Of a stretch of 64,000 nt of DNA, positions 18,255 through 27,070 are shown piece by piece; the stretch's first letter is position 1, and every line of letters starts with the position of its first letter. The notes below the pieces were generated by a model, which saw nothing but the letters and a program-made list of their open reading frames with translations, had not been told where the DNA came from and did not search any database. The position numbers and the translations under genes are program-made. This stretch comes from GWE2-42-39 sp963662895 (GTDB taxonomy: Bacteria > Bacteroidota > Bacteroidia > Bacteroidales > Prolixibacteraceae): the NCBI GenBank assembly GCA_963662895.1, contig OY759982.1, forward strand, positions 3,286,001 to 3,350,000. Reading direction: 5' to 3'.

Positions 18255-20570
18255 TTGAAAACCAGAATCACAATTATATTCTTCTTCTCCGTACATATGA
18301 TATATGCTCAGGAACTCTGGTTTTCCGTATACGGAACGGTTTCCGATCAACGCACAGGGGAAAATCTGATTGGCGCTACAGTGCTGATTGAAAATCAGAA
18401 AAGCGGTACTGTTACCAATCCATACGGCTATTATTCCATCCTGGTCCCGCAAGGCCAGTACAAACTACGGATACAGTATATCGGCTACGACAGCAAAGAA
18501 TTTTATGTGAATGTACATGAAAACAAACTGGTAAACATTGAACTGGCTGAAAAATCAGTCCAACTCGATAATATCACGGTCAGAGGAAAAAAGCCCGACC
18601 GTAACATTTCTTCGATTGAAATGGGCAATGCACAATTAAGCCCGAAACAAATTGAAGGTGTACCGGTGTTGTTTGGCGAGCCCGATATACTGAAAACCAT
18701 ACAGTTACTACCTGGAGTAAAATCGGCGGGAGAAGGGAATACAGGTTTCTATGTCCGAGGAGGAGGAATCGACCAAAACCTTATCCTGCTCGACGAAGCC
18801 CCTGTTTATAACGCCTCGCATCTGCTCGGTTTTTTCTCGGTTTTTAATTCCGAAGCAATCCGTGATGCGACACTCCTGAAAGGATTAATACCTGCTGAAT
18901 ATGGAGGAAAAGCCTCATCAGTACTGGATATAAAAATGAAAGAAGGCAACCTGAAAAAAAGTAGCCTGACAGGAAGCATCGGATTAATTTCGTCGAACCT
19001 GACCCTGGAAGGGCCAATCAAAAAAGAAAAAAGTTCGTTCATGTTAAGCGGACGCCGCACATATGCCGATATGTTCCTGAAACTGTCGAGTGATGAAGAC
19101 CTGAAAAACTCCACCCTGTATTTTTATGACCTAAACATGAAGACCAATTTCATAATTAATGAACGGAACCGGTTGTTCCTTTCCGGTTATTTCGGACGCG
19201 ACAACTTTGGCTTCAACGACCAGTTCGGGTTCGACTGGGGAAGTAAAACCGGGACTATGAGGTGGAACCATATTTTCAGCGAACGCCTGTTCCTCAATTC
19301 ATCGTTTATTTTTAGCAATTATTCATACGACATTAATATTTGGGGAGACAGCCGGGTTACCATGCGGTCGGAAATACAGGACCTAAACCTGAAAGAAGAT
19401 TTTACTTTTTATAAGAATGCCCGGAAAACCTTGAAATTTGGCACCAATATAATTTATCACAATTTTGTCCCGGGAGAAATCATCCCCGGCGAAAACAGCG
19501 CATACAACGCATTGGAAATCCCCGACCGAAAAGCAATTGAAACTGCTGCTTATTTCTCAAACACCCGGATTGTCAGTCCGAAACTGAAACTTTATTACGG
19601 TCTCCGGCTGTCTCTATTTACAAACATCGGCCCGGGCGACTTTTATGTACTCAACGAAAACAGAGAAGTACGTGATACCTTGACTTACAACAAATTTAAG
19701 CTGGTCAAAACACAAGGCGGACTGGAGCCCCGCCTGGGATTCAATTACATAATCACCCAGTCGAGTTCTTTAAAAGGTTCAGCAACCCGTATTTACCAGT
19801 TTGTCCACCAGCTTTCCAATTCTACTACATCAACACCGACCGACGTATGGCTCCCATGCAGCGATAATGTAAAGCCCCAGATTGCCGATCAGGTCTCGCT
19901 GGGCCTGTTTAAAAATTTCAATAAAAACCGCTACGAAAGTTCGCTGGAAATTTATTACAAAAAGCTACATAACCAGATTGATTATAAAAACGGGGCTGAC
20001 CTGGTCTTTAATTCAACGGTTGAGGAAGAGCTGGTTCTTGGGAAAGGATGGTCGTACGGCACTGAATTTATACTGAAAAAAAATTACGGCAAACTAAATG
20101 GCTGGCTGGCTTATACCTGGTCAAAAACCATGCGTAAGTTCGATGATATAAATAACGGAGACTCCTTCCCTGCCCGACACGACCGTCCCCACGACCTGTC
20201 GATTACAGGGATGTACAAATTATCGGAAAAACTAACTGTTTCGGCCACATGGGTATACAGTACCGGAGATGCGGTTAGCTTTCCCAGCGGACGTTACGAA
20301 ATTAACGGACAAGCAGTTGGTTATTATACCGAGCGAAACGGGTATCGTATGCCCAACACACACAGGCTTGATCTGGGACTGACATGGATACGCAAAAAAA
20401 CACGAAAATTTGAGTCGAGTTGGAATTTTTCAGTATATAATGCTTATGCCCATGAAAATCCGTATTACATATATTTCCAGGAATCAGAAGATAATCCGGG
20501 AACCCGGGAAGCAGTACAGGTTTCTTTATTTAAGATAGTGCCATCTATAAGTTATAAGTTCAAATTTTAG
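18255..20570 (+). CDS. TonB-dependent receptor with carboxypeptidase-like domain
   Basis: 771 residues. TTG start at 18255 gives the signal peptide MKTRITIIFFFSVHMIYAQ; the next ATG is inside that signal, so TTG is preferred. Residues ~25-100: carboxypeptidase-regulatory-like domain (SVYGTVSDQRTGENLIGATV); ~110-230: plug with DILKTIQLLPGVKSAGEGN and YVRGGGIDQNLILLDEAPVYN; then a 22-strand barrel ending in KIVPSISYKFKF. Shorter than SusC (no STN domain). It is followed 6 bp later by a DUF4249 lipoprotein, the usual pair for this receptor subtype. Ligand not evident. Confidence 0.9.
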   Translation: MKTRITIIFFFSVHMIYAQELWFSVYGTVSDQRTGENLIGATVLIENQKSGTVTNPYGYYSILVPQGQYKLRIQYIGYDSKEFYVNVHENKLVNIELAEKSVQLDNITVRGKKPDRNISSIEMGNAQLSPKQIEGVPVLFGEPDILKTIQLLPGVKSAGEGNTGFYVRGGGIDQNLILLDEAPVYNASHLLGFFSVFNSEAIRDATLLKGLIPAEYGGKASSVLDIKMKEGNLKKSSLTGSIGLISSNLTLEGPIKKEKSSFMLSGRRTYADMFLKLSSDEDLKNSTLYFYDLNMKTNFIINERNRLFLSGYFGRDNFGFNDQFGFDWGSKTGTMRWNHIFSERLFLNSSFIFSNYSYDINIWGDSRVTMRSEIQDLNLKEDFTFYKNARKTLKFGTNIIYHNFVPGEIIPGENSAYNALEIPDRKAIETAAYFSNTRIVSPKLKLYYGLRLSLFTNIGPGDFYVLNENREVRDTLTYNKFKLVKTQGGLEPRLGFNYIITQSSSLKGSATRIYQFVHQLSNSTTSTPTDVWLPCSDNVKPQIADQVSLGLFKNFNKNRYESSLEIYYKKLHNQIDYKNGADLVFNSTVEEELVLGKGWSYGTEFILKKNYGKLNGWLAYTWSKTMRKFDDINNGDSFPARHDRPHDLSITGMYKLSEKLTVSATWVYSTGDAVSFPSGRYEINGQAVGYYTERNGYRMPNTHRLDLGLTWIRKKTRKFESSWNFSVYNAYAHENPYYIYFQESEDNPGTREAVQVSLFKIVPSISYKFKF

Positions 20571-20576
20571 GATAGA

Positions 20577-21401
20577 ATGCAACTGAAATTAAAACAACAC
20601 ATTGGTATATTGGTAATTATTATTTCATCTTATTCATGTGAAAAGGTAATCGATATAAATTTGAATGAATCAGATCCCCAAATTGTAATAGAAGCCAACA
20701 TCCACAATAACGACGACGATTGCCTGGTAAAAATTACCCGCACCTGTAGTTATTTTTCATCTGAATCCCCTGAACCAATAAGTGGGGCCGTTATTTCCCT
20801 TGCAAATCAGACATCCGAATATTCATTTTCTGAAATCAAAGAAGGCCTTTACCAGTTAGATAAAATCGGGAAACTTATTCCTGCGTCATATACATTATCT
20901 GCAGAAATTGATAGTGTTACATACGAGGCTACCTCAACGATGCCAACAGCAATTCATATAAACTACCTAAGTTATGAATATAAAGGGAGTACCCTGTTTG
21001 ATGATGCAGGATACATTGTAAAATTCAGTTTTACTGATCCTGAAGATGAAACAAACTACTACAAGGTCAGATACAGCCTGAACGGGGAATTACAAAATGA
21101 TGAAGAGGATTACACATTACTTACCGATGAATTATTTAACGGCAACTCAGTGCAAAAGGAACTAAATACAGCAAACAGGTTTGAAAAAGGAGATACTGTT
21201 TCTGTAGAGTTCATGTCAATTGATGAAAACACCTATGATTATTTTAATACATTGCTGAATATAATCGGGGAAAACACGATGGGATCAGCTGCACCTACTA
21301 ATCCCAACAGTAATTTTTCGAATGATGCACTGGGATATTTTTCAGCCTATTCTTCCTATACAGAAACAATAATTACAGGAAAAATCTACACCGATTATTA
21401 G
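20577..21401 (+). CDS. DUF4249 family lipoprotein
   Basis: 274 residues; signal peptide ending SSYSC (lipid anchor Cys about residue 21), then EKVIDINLNESDPQIVIEANI, the hallmark start of DUF4249. The rest is beta-rich: SGAVISLANQ, YQLDKIGKLIPASYTLSAEI, and VKFSFTDPEDETNYYKVRY. Always found next to TonB receptors like the one 6 bp upstream, so it is probably the surface-exposed partner in uptake. Its stop overlaps by 4 bp the stop of the convergent LytTR gene. Confidence 0.87.
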   Translation: MQLKLKQHIGILVIIISSYSCEKVIDINLNESDPQIVIEANIHNNDDDCLVKITRTCSYFSSESPEPISGAVISLANQTSEYSFSEIKEGLYQLDKIGKLIPASYTLSAEIDSVTYEATSTMPTAIHINYLSYEYKGSTLFDDAGYIVKFSFTDPEDETNYYKVRYSLNGELQNDEEDYTLLTDELFNGNSVQKELNTANRFEKGDTVSVEFMSIDENTYDYFNTLLNIIGENTMGSAAPTNPNSNFSNDALGYFSAYSSYTETIITGKIYTDY

Positions 21402-22132
21402 AGCATTAACCGTTTGTTTTCCATTTCGCTGATGAAAAAATCTTTATAGCTTTCGCCAATCGGAATATAGCTTTTACCAATCACCACCTGTGTTTTATTA
21501 ATCACTTTAATGTGATTCAGTGAAATAATAAAGGACTTGTGTACCCTGGCAAAACGATCGGGAGGAAGATTTTCCTGCATCCGTTTCAGTGAATTCAGGG
21601 TAATAATTGGTTTTTCGGAACCTACCGTGAATATCTTGATATAATCTTTCAAGCCCTCTACATACAAAATATCGTTCAGGTTTATCTTAATTGTCTTATA
21701 ATCGGCTTTCACCAATATAAATTCCGATGCAGGATTAACTTCTTTAACCTTTCCTGACGACTTCTGTTTAAGGCTTTTCAGGGAATAGTACTCATATGCT
21801 TTATTGGTGGCTTTCAGAAAACGGTCAAACTGGATTGGTTTCAACAAGTAATCCATTGCATTCAGATTGAAGGCTTCCAACGCATATTCCTTAAACACTG
21901 TGGTGAAAATAATCATCGGCTTCTCATCAAGACTTTTGATAAAGTCAATACCTGAAATACCCGGAAGTTGAGTATCGAGAAAAATAACATCAATCTTATG
22001 ATTATGAAGTTTATCATACGTATCGAAAGCGGTCGAACACTTTGCTATCAATGTCAGATACGGAACATGCTCAATATACTCAGCAATAGTGTTTTGGGCC
22101 AAAGGATCGTCATCAAGAATAATACAATTCAT
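21398..22132 (-). CDS. LytTR-family response regulator
   Basis: 244 residues from ATG 22132 (MNCIILDDDP). Residues 1-120: receiver domain with acidic pair DDD, phospho-acceptor Asp in IFLDTQLPGISG, and KPIQ near residue 105. Residues ~140-240: LytTR DNA-binding domain (ILYVEGLKDYIKIFT, FARVHKSFIISLNHI). An ATG at 22171 would add 13 residues; the frame stays open to 22396 but that part is not like the family. No histidine kinase is adjacent. The long 5' leader (about 260 bp) contains a 13-bp inverted repeat at 22391. Confidence 0.88.
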   Translation of the reverse strand: MNCIILDDDPLAQNTIAEYIEHVPYLTLIAKCSTAFDTYDKLHNHKIDVIFLDTQLPGISGIDFIKSLDEKPMIIFTTVFKEYALEAFNLNAMDYLLKPIQFDRFLKATNKAYEYYSLKSLKQKSSGKVKEVNPASEFILVKADYKTIKINLNDILYVEGLKDYIKIFTVGSEKPIITLNSLKRMQENLPPDRFARVHKSFIISLNHIKVINKTQVVIGKSYIPIGESYKDFFISEMENKRLML

Positions 22133-22390
22133 CGTAAAGCCTGAATTTCTGTTATAATTGCTTGTTTTCATGTTTAGCGGTTGACGTTTTCGCGAGCCTA
22201 TCAACGGTCTTGCCAATCTGGCTTGTCCCGTACGAAAAACCCCGCTCATGCTTTTTGCATTGTCAGCCTGCCTGTATTCAGAAAACTTTTCTACAGTACA
22301 AAGTAACCCATTTTTTTCCAAAACGATAATTTTTTTAGCTTTTAAAAATTTGACGGACGAAAGGTAAAACCTTCTTTTCACATGGCTATC

Positions 22391-22422
22391 TAACAAATCT
22401 TATAAAAACATAAGATTTGTTA
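22391..22422. repeat. Perfect 13-bp inverted repeat between AraC and LytTR genes
   Basis: TAACAAATCTTAT at 22391-22403 and its exact complement at 22410-22422, separated by 6 nt. It lies 35 bp after the AraC-regulator stop on the same strand. No T-tract follows in either direction of reading, so it may be a processing hairpin or an operator rather than a classical terminator. Confidence 0.6.
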
Positions 22423-22456
22423 AGAACGCGAAACTTTACTTGTGCCCATGTGTAAT

Positions 22457-23338
22457 TTATTCGTTTACATTTGGCTTCTGTAACAGGCGGTTCCGGTAAT
22501 TTTTAGGCGACATGCCCATCCGTTTAATAAAATCTTTAGAAAAATAGTAAGGATCTGTATATCCCAGCCTAAAGCCAATTTCCTTTATTTTCATCCGGCT
22601 GTAATCAAGATATTCACAGGCCTTGGCAATTTTCAAATGTGAAAAATAACTCAGAGGGCTGTAAGAGGTTTTTTTCTGAAATATGGTAATCAGGTATGAC
22701 GGCGAGTAACCGGCCTCATCAGCAATCTCGTTAAGGCTTAGTTTTTTATCCAGGTTTTGTTCCATAAACTGAATGGCATGGGTAACCCCGGGATTTTGTT
22801 CCTCCATGAAATCGTCACTGGTTTTGCTGGCATAAATAAACGTGGCAAGCAAATGCCCAAATGCCAGGTTAATATATTTAAAGTTGGCATTGCAAAAACC
22901 TTTAGTTAGATTATTGAATAATTCGTCGAAGAGCATAGCCCGGTTAGCCACCATGTTATTTACAGAAGGAATCAGATCCCTGACCACAGTAAAATCCTCT
23001 TCCATTATTTTACTCTTTTCACCATTGAATTTACAGGTATAAAAAACCGACGGAGCATTTTCTCCTGTTTGAATTTTAAACACAAATCCTTCAGGAATTA
23101 TACAATACTGATTTTGGCTGAAAGGAACCATATCGTTAGCTATCTGTAAAATCCCTTCTCCTTTGGTACAAAAAATCAACAAATGATCATCCAGCTTCAC
23201 ATCTTCAACCCATGACGTTCCCTTTTTGATCAAGACTTCTGCCAACTCACACAAATACAAGTCTTTCGTAATCGGATTTTGCCGTTGTTCTGCAATAATA
23301 TAGGACGGAACTTTAAAAAATCGTTTCTTAACAATCAT
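22457..23338 (-). CDS. AraC-family transcriptional regulator
   Basis: 293 residues. N-terminal cupin-like sensory domain (residues ~20-150: FCTKGEGILQIANDMVPF), then two helix-turn-helix motifs in the C-terminal 100 residues (LSLNEIADEAGYSPSYLITIFQ; MKIKEIGFRLGYTDPYYFSKDF, ending MGMSPKNYR). It is divergent from, and 123 bp away from, the corrinoid methyltransferase operon, so it is the likely regulator of that operon; the inducer could be the methyl donor. The gene's stop is followed by a 13-bp inverted repeat. Confidence 0.9.
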   Translation of the reverse strand: MIVKKRFFKVPSYIIAEQRQNPITKDLYLCELAEVLIKKGTSWVEDVKLDDHLLIFCTKGEGILQIANDMVPFSQNQYCIIPEGFVFKIQTGENAPSVFYTCKFNGEKSKIMEEDFTVVRDLIPSVNNMVANRAMLFDELFNNLTKGFCNANFKYINLAFGHLLATFIYASKTSDDFMEEQNPGVTHAIQFMEQNLDKKLSLNEIADEAGYSPSYLITIFQKKTSYSPLSYFSHLKIAKACEYLDYSRMKIKEIGFRLGYTDPYYFSKDFIKRMGMSPKNYRNRLLQKPNVNE

Positions 23339-23404
23339 AGTTTAAAGATATTAACAAAGCAAAAAAAGTAATATTTTACATCTTTATCAAAGAAAATACT
23401 ATTT

Positions 23405-23432
23405 TTTGCCTTCGGATTAGCCAATACATTTG
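23405..23432 (+). promoter_or_regulatory. Possible promoter of the corrinoid operon
   Basis: TACATTTG at 23425-23432 matches the Bacteroides -7 consensus TAnnTTTG exactly; TTTG at 23405-23408 could be the -33 element, though the 16-bp gap is shorter than usual. It would give a 5' leader of about 20-25 nt before ATG 23462. Confidence 0.4.
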
Positions 23433-23461
23433 AATACATAAAATTAAAAAACTGTTATACA

Positions 23462-24133
23462 ATGAGCGAACTACTATCTAAACTGGCTGAATGTGTTGAA
23501 TTTGGAAAGATAAATATGGCTTCCCCTTATCCTCCTCAAATGAAAGGTCTGGATGGAGCAGACGAAATTACCCGTAAAGCACTGGAAGAAGGAATAGCCC
23601 CTCAGGATATTTTATCAAAAGGGCTGATGCCTGGAATGGAACGGATAGGGATTAAGTTCCGCGAAAATAAAGTGTTCGTTCCTCAGGTGCTGATGTCGGC
23701 CAAAGCAATGAGTACAGCCATGCTTCATTTAAAACCGCATTTTCTGTCGGGAGCAGCCAAACAAAAAGGGACATTTATCATCGGAACTGTTTTGGGGGAT
23801 CTGCACGACATTGGCAAAAACCTGGTCAGCATGATGGTTGAAGGGAATGGTTACAAAGTTATTGACCTGGGAACCGATGTAAATTCTGAAAAATTCATAG
23901 TAGCAATAAAAGAAAACCCGGACGCAGTTGTCGGATTATCAGCATTACTGACAACCACCATGGTTAACATGGAAAAAATTACCAAAGATATTAAAGGAGC
24001 TATACCCGGGACCCTGGTGACCATTGGCGGTGCACCGGTAAACAATGATTTTTGCATGAAAATCGGGGCCGACTATTATTCTCCCGATCCACAGGGTGTT
24101 GTAGAGTTTTTAAATTCAAGGATCGCATCATAA
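23462..24133 (+). CDS. Corrinoid (methyl-carrier) protein of a cobalamin-dependent methyltransferase system
   Basis: 223 residues, the standard two-domain corrinoid shuttle: helical cap (residues ~1-95; PGMERIGIKFRENKVFVPQ) and Rossmann-like B12-binding domain with DLHDIG at residues 113-118, in which His115 is the lower axial ligand to cobalt, plus later VGLSALLTTT and TIGGAPV. Proteins of this type (MtbC, MtvC, the MetH core) carry the methyl group between two methyltransferases. It is the first gene of the operon, followed 8 bp later by a UroD-family methyltransferase. Confidence 0.92.
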   Translation: MSELLSKLAECVEFGKINMASPYPPQMKGLDGADEITRKALEEGIAPQDILSKGLMPGMERIGIKFRENKVFVPQVLMSAKAMSTAMLHLKPHFLSGAAKQKGTFIIGTVLGDLHDIGKNLVSMMVEGNGYKVIDLGTDVNSEKFIVAIKENPDAVVGLSALLTTTMVNMEKITKDIKGAIPGTLVTIGGAPVNNDFCMKIGADYYSPDPQGVVEFLNSRIAS

Positions 24134-24141
24134 ATAAACTA

Positions 24142-25170
24142 ATGAAAGGATCAATTAACCAGTGGTATCATAATATATTAACAACAAAGTCAAGAGTGGC
24201 AATGCCTATTATGACGCACCCCGGGATAGAATTAATAAATGCCTCTGTTCTTGATGCAGTTACTAATGGTGAAATACATTATAAAGCGATTGATGCCCTC
24301 ATTAAACAATACCCTTCGGCAGCAGTAACGATGATCATGGATTTAACTGTTGAAGCAGAAGCTTTCGGATGTAAGATAAACTTCAAAAGAAACGAGATAC
24401 CAACAGTAAAAGAACGGCTCCTTCAATCAACAGATGAAATAGAAAAATTAACTGTCCCCGGCTTATCTGAATGTAAAAGGCTTAATGAATACCTGAATGC
24501 AGCAAAACTAGCGGTTCAGAACATCAGTCATGTTCCTGTTTTTCCGGGTTGTATCGGGCCTTTTTCCCTGGCCGGAAGACTAATAGACATGTCAGAAATA
24601 ATGATTGACATTTATCTTTATCCTGACGAAATACACCGCTTGCTTGAAAAGTGTACGGCTTTTATAAAAGATTATATAAATGCTTACAAACAACTGGGAG
24701 CTGACGGAATTATTATGGCAGAACCGGCAGCAGGCTTATTGGGTGAAGATGAATGCAACCAGTTCTCGTCCAAATATGTAAAAAAAATAGTTGATGAAAT
24801 CCAGGATGAAAATTTCATAGTTATTCTCCATAACTGCGGACATAAAGGTTTGCTTGCCGGATCAATGGCGTCGACAGGTGCGCTAGGTCTTCATTTTGGC
24901 AATGCTGCCGACATGAAATATGTATTGGAGAACGTTCCTGAAAACATACTGGTAATGGGAAACATTGATCCTGTCAACGTACTGCAAACAGGAAGCCCGG
25001 AGTTCGTTAAACAAGAATCCCTGAAGTTACTTGAAACAGCAGAAAAATATTCAAACTTTCTGATTTCATCAGGTTGCGACATGCCCCCGGCAGTGCCTCA
25101 CCGGAATATCGAAGCCTTTTTCGAGGCAGTGAAAGAATATGATCTGAAAAAGGCACTTGTAAAACATTAA
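24142..25170 (+). CDS. UroD-family corrinoid methyltransferase (MtaA/MtbA-like)
   Basis: 342 residues from ATG 24142, which follows the corrinoid gene stop closely. The (beta-alpha)8 uroporphyrinogen-decarboxylase fold is recognisable from FPGCIGPFSLAGRL, DGIIMAEPAAG and MGNIDPVNVLQTGS. HNCGHKG (about residue 235) and the Cys in SSGCDMPPAVP (about residue 315) supply the His-x-Cys...Cys zinc site of methylcobamide:thiol methyltransferases; true UroD enzymes lack it. So it either takes a methyl group from an unknown donor onto the corrinoid or removes it to a thiol. As homocysteine is handled by the gene at 25399, the first role seems more likely, by inference. Confidence 0.85.
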   Translation: MKGSINQWYHNILTTKSRVAMPIMTHPGIELINASVLDAVTNGEIHYKAIDALIKQYPSAAVTMIMDLTVEAEAFGCKINFKRNEIPTVKERLLQSTDEIEKLTVPGLSECKRLNEYLNAAKLAVQNISHVPVFPGCIGPFSLAGRLIDMSEIMIDIYLYPDEIHRLLEKCTAFIKDYINAYKQLGADGIIMAEPAAGLLGEDECNQFSSKYVKKIVDEIQDENFIVILHNCGHKGLLAGSMASTGALGLHFGNAADMKYVLENVPENILVMGNIDPVNVLQTGSPEFVKQESLKLLETAEKYSNFLISSGCDMPPAVPHRNIEAFFEAVKEYDLKKALVKH

Positions 25171-25180
25171 AAATTCGCTT

Positions 25181-25345
25181 ATGAACGGACTCTTATTAAT
25201 AAAAAAGGCATTCAGACTGGAACCTGTAGAACGGGGGCCTGAGTCCCTTTTGGCAGTTTCTAAATTGGTATACAATCATTACCTGCATGATGTTGCCCGA
25301 AACATAGAAAAGAAGAAAGATAAACTCAATGATGTAAAAGAATGA
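25181..25345 (+). CDS. Small protein in the corrinoid operon, unknown
   Basis: A 54-residue reading frame, ATG 25181 to TGA 25343-25345, starting 10 bp after the methyltransferase stop. It begins MNGLLLIKKAFRLEPVERGP, contains VSKLVYNHYLHDVARNIEKK, and ends basic/acidic (KDKLNDVKE). It is helical, without cysteines or signal peptide. Spacing and strand fit an operon member, and composition is normal. It may be a subunit or adaptor for the methyltransferases; I do not recognise a family. Confidence 0.5.
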   Translation: MNGLLLIKKAFRLEPVERGPESLLAVSKLVYNHYLHDVARNIEKKKDKLNDVKE

Positions 25346-25398
25346 TAAATTGCCGATTGTAAAAAAAAACAATTATTTATTCTTAAATTATACCTGTA

Positions 25399-26295
25399 AT
25401 GAGTAAAATAATAAAAGAAATACAAAACAGGGTTATGGTTTCAGACGGGGCATGGGGCACATTCCTTCAGAAAAAAGGGTTGAGCCCCGGTGAGTGTCCT
25501 GAACTGTGGAATACTCAACGCCCTGACGATGTTCTTGAAATAGCCCAAAGCTATATCAAAGCTGGCGCCGATATGATTGAGACCAACAGTTTCGGCGGAA
25601 GCAGGTTTAAACTGGCCAATTACGGGCTTGAAAACAAAGTTTATGAATTGAACAAAATGGCCGCCGAAATCAGCAGAAAAGCTGCCGGTCTCGAAAAATT
25701 TGTACTTGGGTCAGTTGGCCCGACCGGAAAGCTGCTGATGATGGAAGAAGTCACAGAAGAAGAACTGTACGGGGCATTCAGGGAGCAATCGGTTGCTCTT
25801 GAAGCCGGAGGTGCCGATGCCATTGTTGTTGAAACGATGACCGATCTCGAGGAAGCCCGGATTGCAGTAAAAGCTGCCAGGGAAAATACAGCCTGTGAAA
25901 TTTTCTGCACCATGACTTTTGATAAAACGGTCAATAGTGAATTCCGTACCATGATGGGCATATCGCCATCCGAAATGGTCGAGCCACTGATTGAAGCCGG
26001 AGCTTCTGTTATCGGGGCCAACTGTGGTAACGGCATTGCCGACATGATTGGCATCGTGAAAGAGATCAGGCAGGTAAACCCGACGGCACCGATCCTTATC
26101 CACGCCAATGCCGGTATGCCACAATACCGCGACGGAGAAACGATTTTCCCGGAAACACCAACAGATATGGCAGCCCTTGTCCAGGACATTATCAATGCCG
26201 GCGCAAACATCATCGGGGGATGTTGCGGAACCACGCCCGACCATATTTGCGAAGTCTGTAAAATTGTTCAAAATGATTCGAAACTATCAATTTAA
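25399..26295 (+). CDS. Homocysteine S-methyltransferase domain protein (MetH N-terminal module, stand-alone)
   Basis: 298 residues, only the homocysteine-binding barrel. SDGAWGTFLQKKGL starts the domain, ETNSFGGSRF follows, and the zinc ligands are Cys209 (GANCGNG) and Cys275-276 (GGCCGTTP). Known for the family: transfer of a methyl group to the zinc-activated homocysteine thiol to make methionine. MetH joins this barrel to folate, corrinoid and activation modules in one chain of about 1200 residues; here the corrinoid (23462) and activation (26273) parts are separate genes in the same operon and no folate-binding module is present. It overlaps the next gene by 23 bp. Confidence 0.9.
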   Translation: MSKIIKEIQNRVMVSDGAWGTFLQKKGLSPGECPELWNTQRPDDVLEIAQSYIKAGADMIETNSFGGSRFKLANYGLENKVYELNKMAAEISRKAAGLEKFVLGSVGPTGKLLMMEEVTEEELYGAFREQSVALEAGGADAIVVETMTDLEEARIAVKAARENTACEIFCTMTFDKTVNSEFRTMMGISPSEMVEPLIEAGASVIGANCGNGIADMIGIVKEIRQVNPTAPILIHANAGMPQYRDGETIFPETPTDMAALVQDIINAGANIIGGCCGTTPDHICEVCKIVQNDSKLSI

Positions 26296-26971
26296 ATTCA
26301 GCGAATTACAGATCAACCGGAACGAAATTTCTGAGATACTCGGGTTTGGGGGCAAAGGAATGCCTGAACCTTTTCCTGCTTATCTGGAAGAAGCCCTATC
26401 CGAAGCTTGGGATTTATGTAATATTCAAGGTTCAGTTTTCATTTCCAATCAAATTCAGTTTCATTCCAGTTTCTCGGAATTCTCGATTGAAGGGAAACGG
26501 TTTGAGGCAGGGAAGTTAATCACACGGCAAATAAAAAATGCCACATCGCTGGTACTTTTTATTTGTACTGCCGGCGAGGGTATCGGACAAAGGTCGCAGG
26601 GATTATTACATGGCGACGACCCGGCCAAAGGGTATGTGTATGATGTACTCGGCTCGGTTACTGTTGAAACAGCTATGGACAAAATACAGGAACAACTGCG
26701 CAACGAACTTCTGGCTTCAGAAATAAAAATAAGTAACCGCTACAGCCCCGGATATTGCAACTGGAACGTGAAAGACCAACATAACCTGTTCTCTTTTTTT
26801 CCTGAAAATCACTGCGGCATTTCGCTTAATTCATCAGCGCTGATGCACCCTATAAAATCAGTCAGCGGGGTGATCGGAATCGGGGAAAATGTACAATTCA
26901 ATAAATATCACTGCGAGATGTGCAACAGCGCTACCTGTATATATCGCAATCTAAGAAAGCGGACCCAATAA
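26273..26971 (+). CDS. MetH activation-domain-like protein (reactivation of corrinoid)
   Basis: 232 residues. The key motif of the AdoMet-binding reactivation domain is visible as SNRYSPGYCNW (about residue 160; RxSPGY of MetH), with GSVTVETAMDKIQEQLR before it. Cys residues near the end (HCEMCNSATCIYRN) form a Cys-rich tail common in stand-alone versions. In MetH the domain uses SAM to re-methylate oxidised cob(II)alamin. Starts inside the preceding gene (23-bp overlap), so expression is tightly coupled. Electron donor unknown. Confidence 0.85.
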   Translation: MIRNYQFKFSELQINRNEISEILGFGGKGMPEPFPAYLEEALSEAWDLCNIQGSVFISNQIQFHSSFSEFSIEGKRFEAGKLITRQIKNATSLVLFICTAGEGIGQRSQGLLHGDDPAKGYVYDVLGSVTVETAMDKIQEQLRNELLASEIKISNRYSPGYCNWNVKDQHNLFSFFPENHCGISLNSSALMHPIKSVSGVIGIGENVQFNKYHCEMCNSATCIYRNLRKRTQ

Positions 26972-27070
26972 AAAAATTTCGCTTTTATTTTCCTGAAAGA
27001 TTGTATATTCACTGTGTCTTCGAAGATGAATATGCAAAAAAGATCAGACCGGTAAAACAAAAAATAAGAA

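Noticed and set aside
22133..22396. 88-residue N-terminal extension of the LytTR regulator
   Set aside because: Family members begin at MNCIILDDDP; the added part is basic and unlike any receiver extension, and the inverted repeat at 22391 lies at its beginning.
23462..24133. Cobalamin riboswitch upstream of the corrinoid operon
   Set aside because: The 123-bp gap to the AraC gene is AT-rich and too short, with no B12-box sequence.
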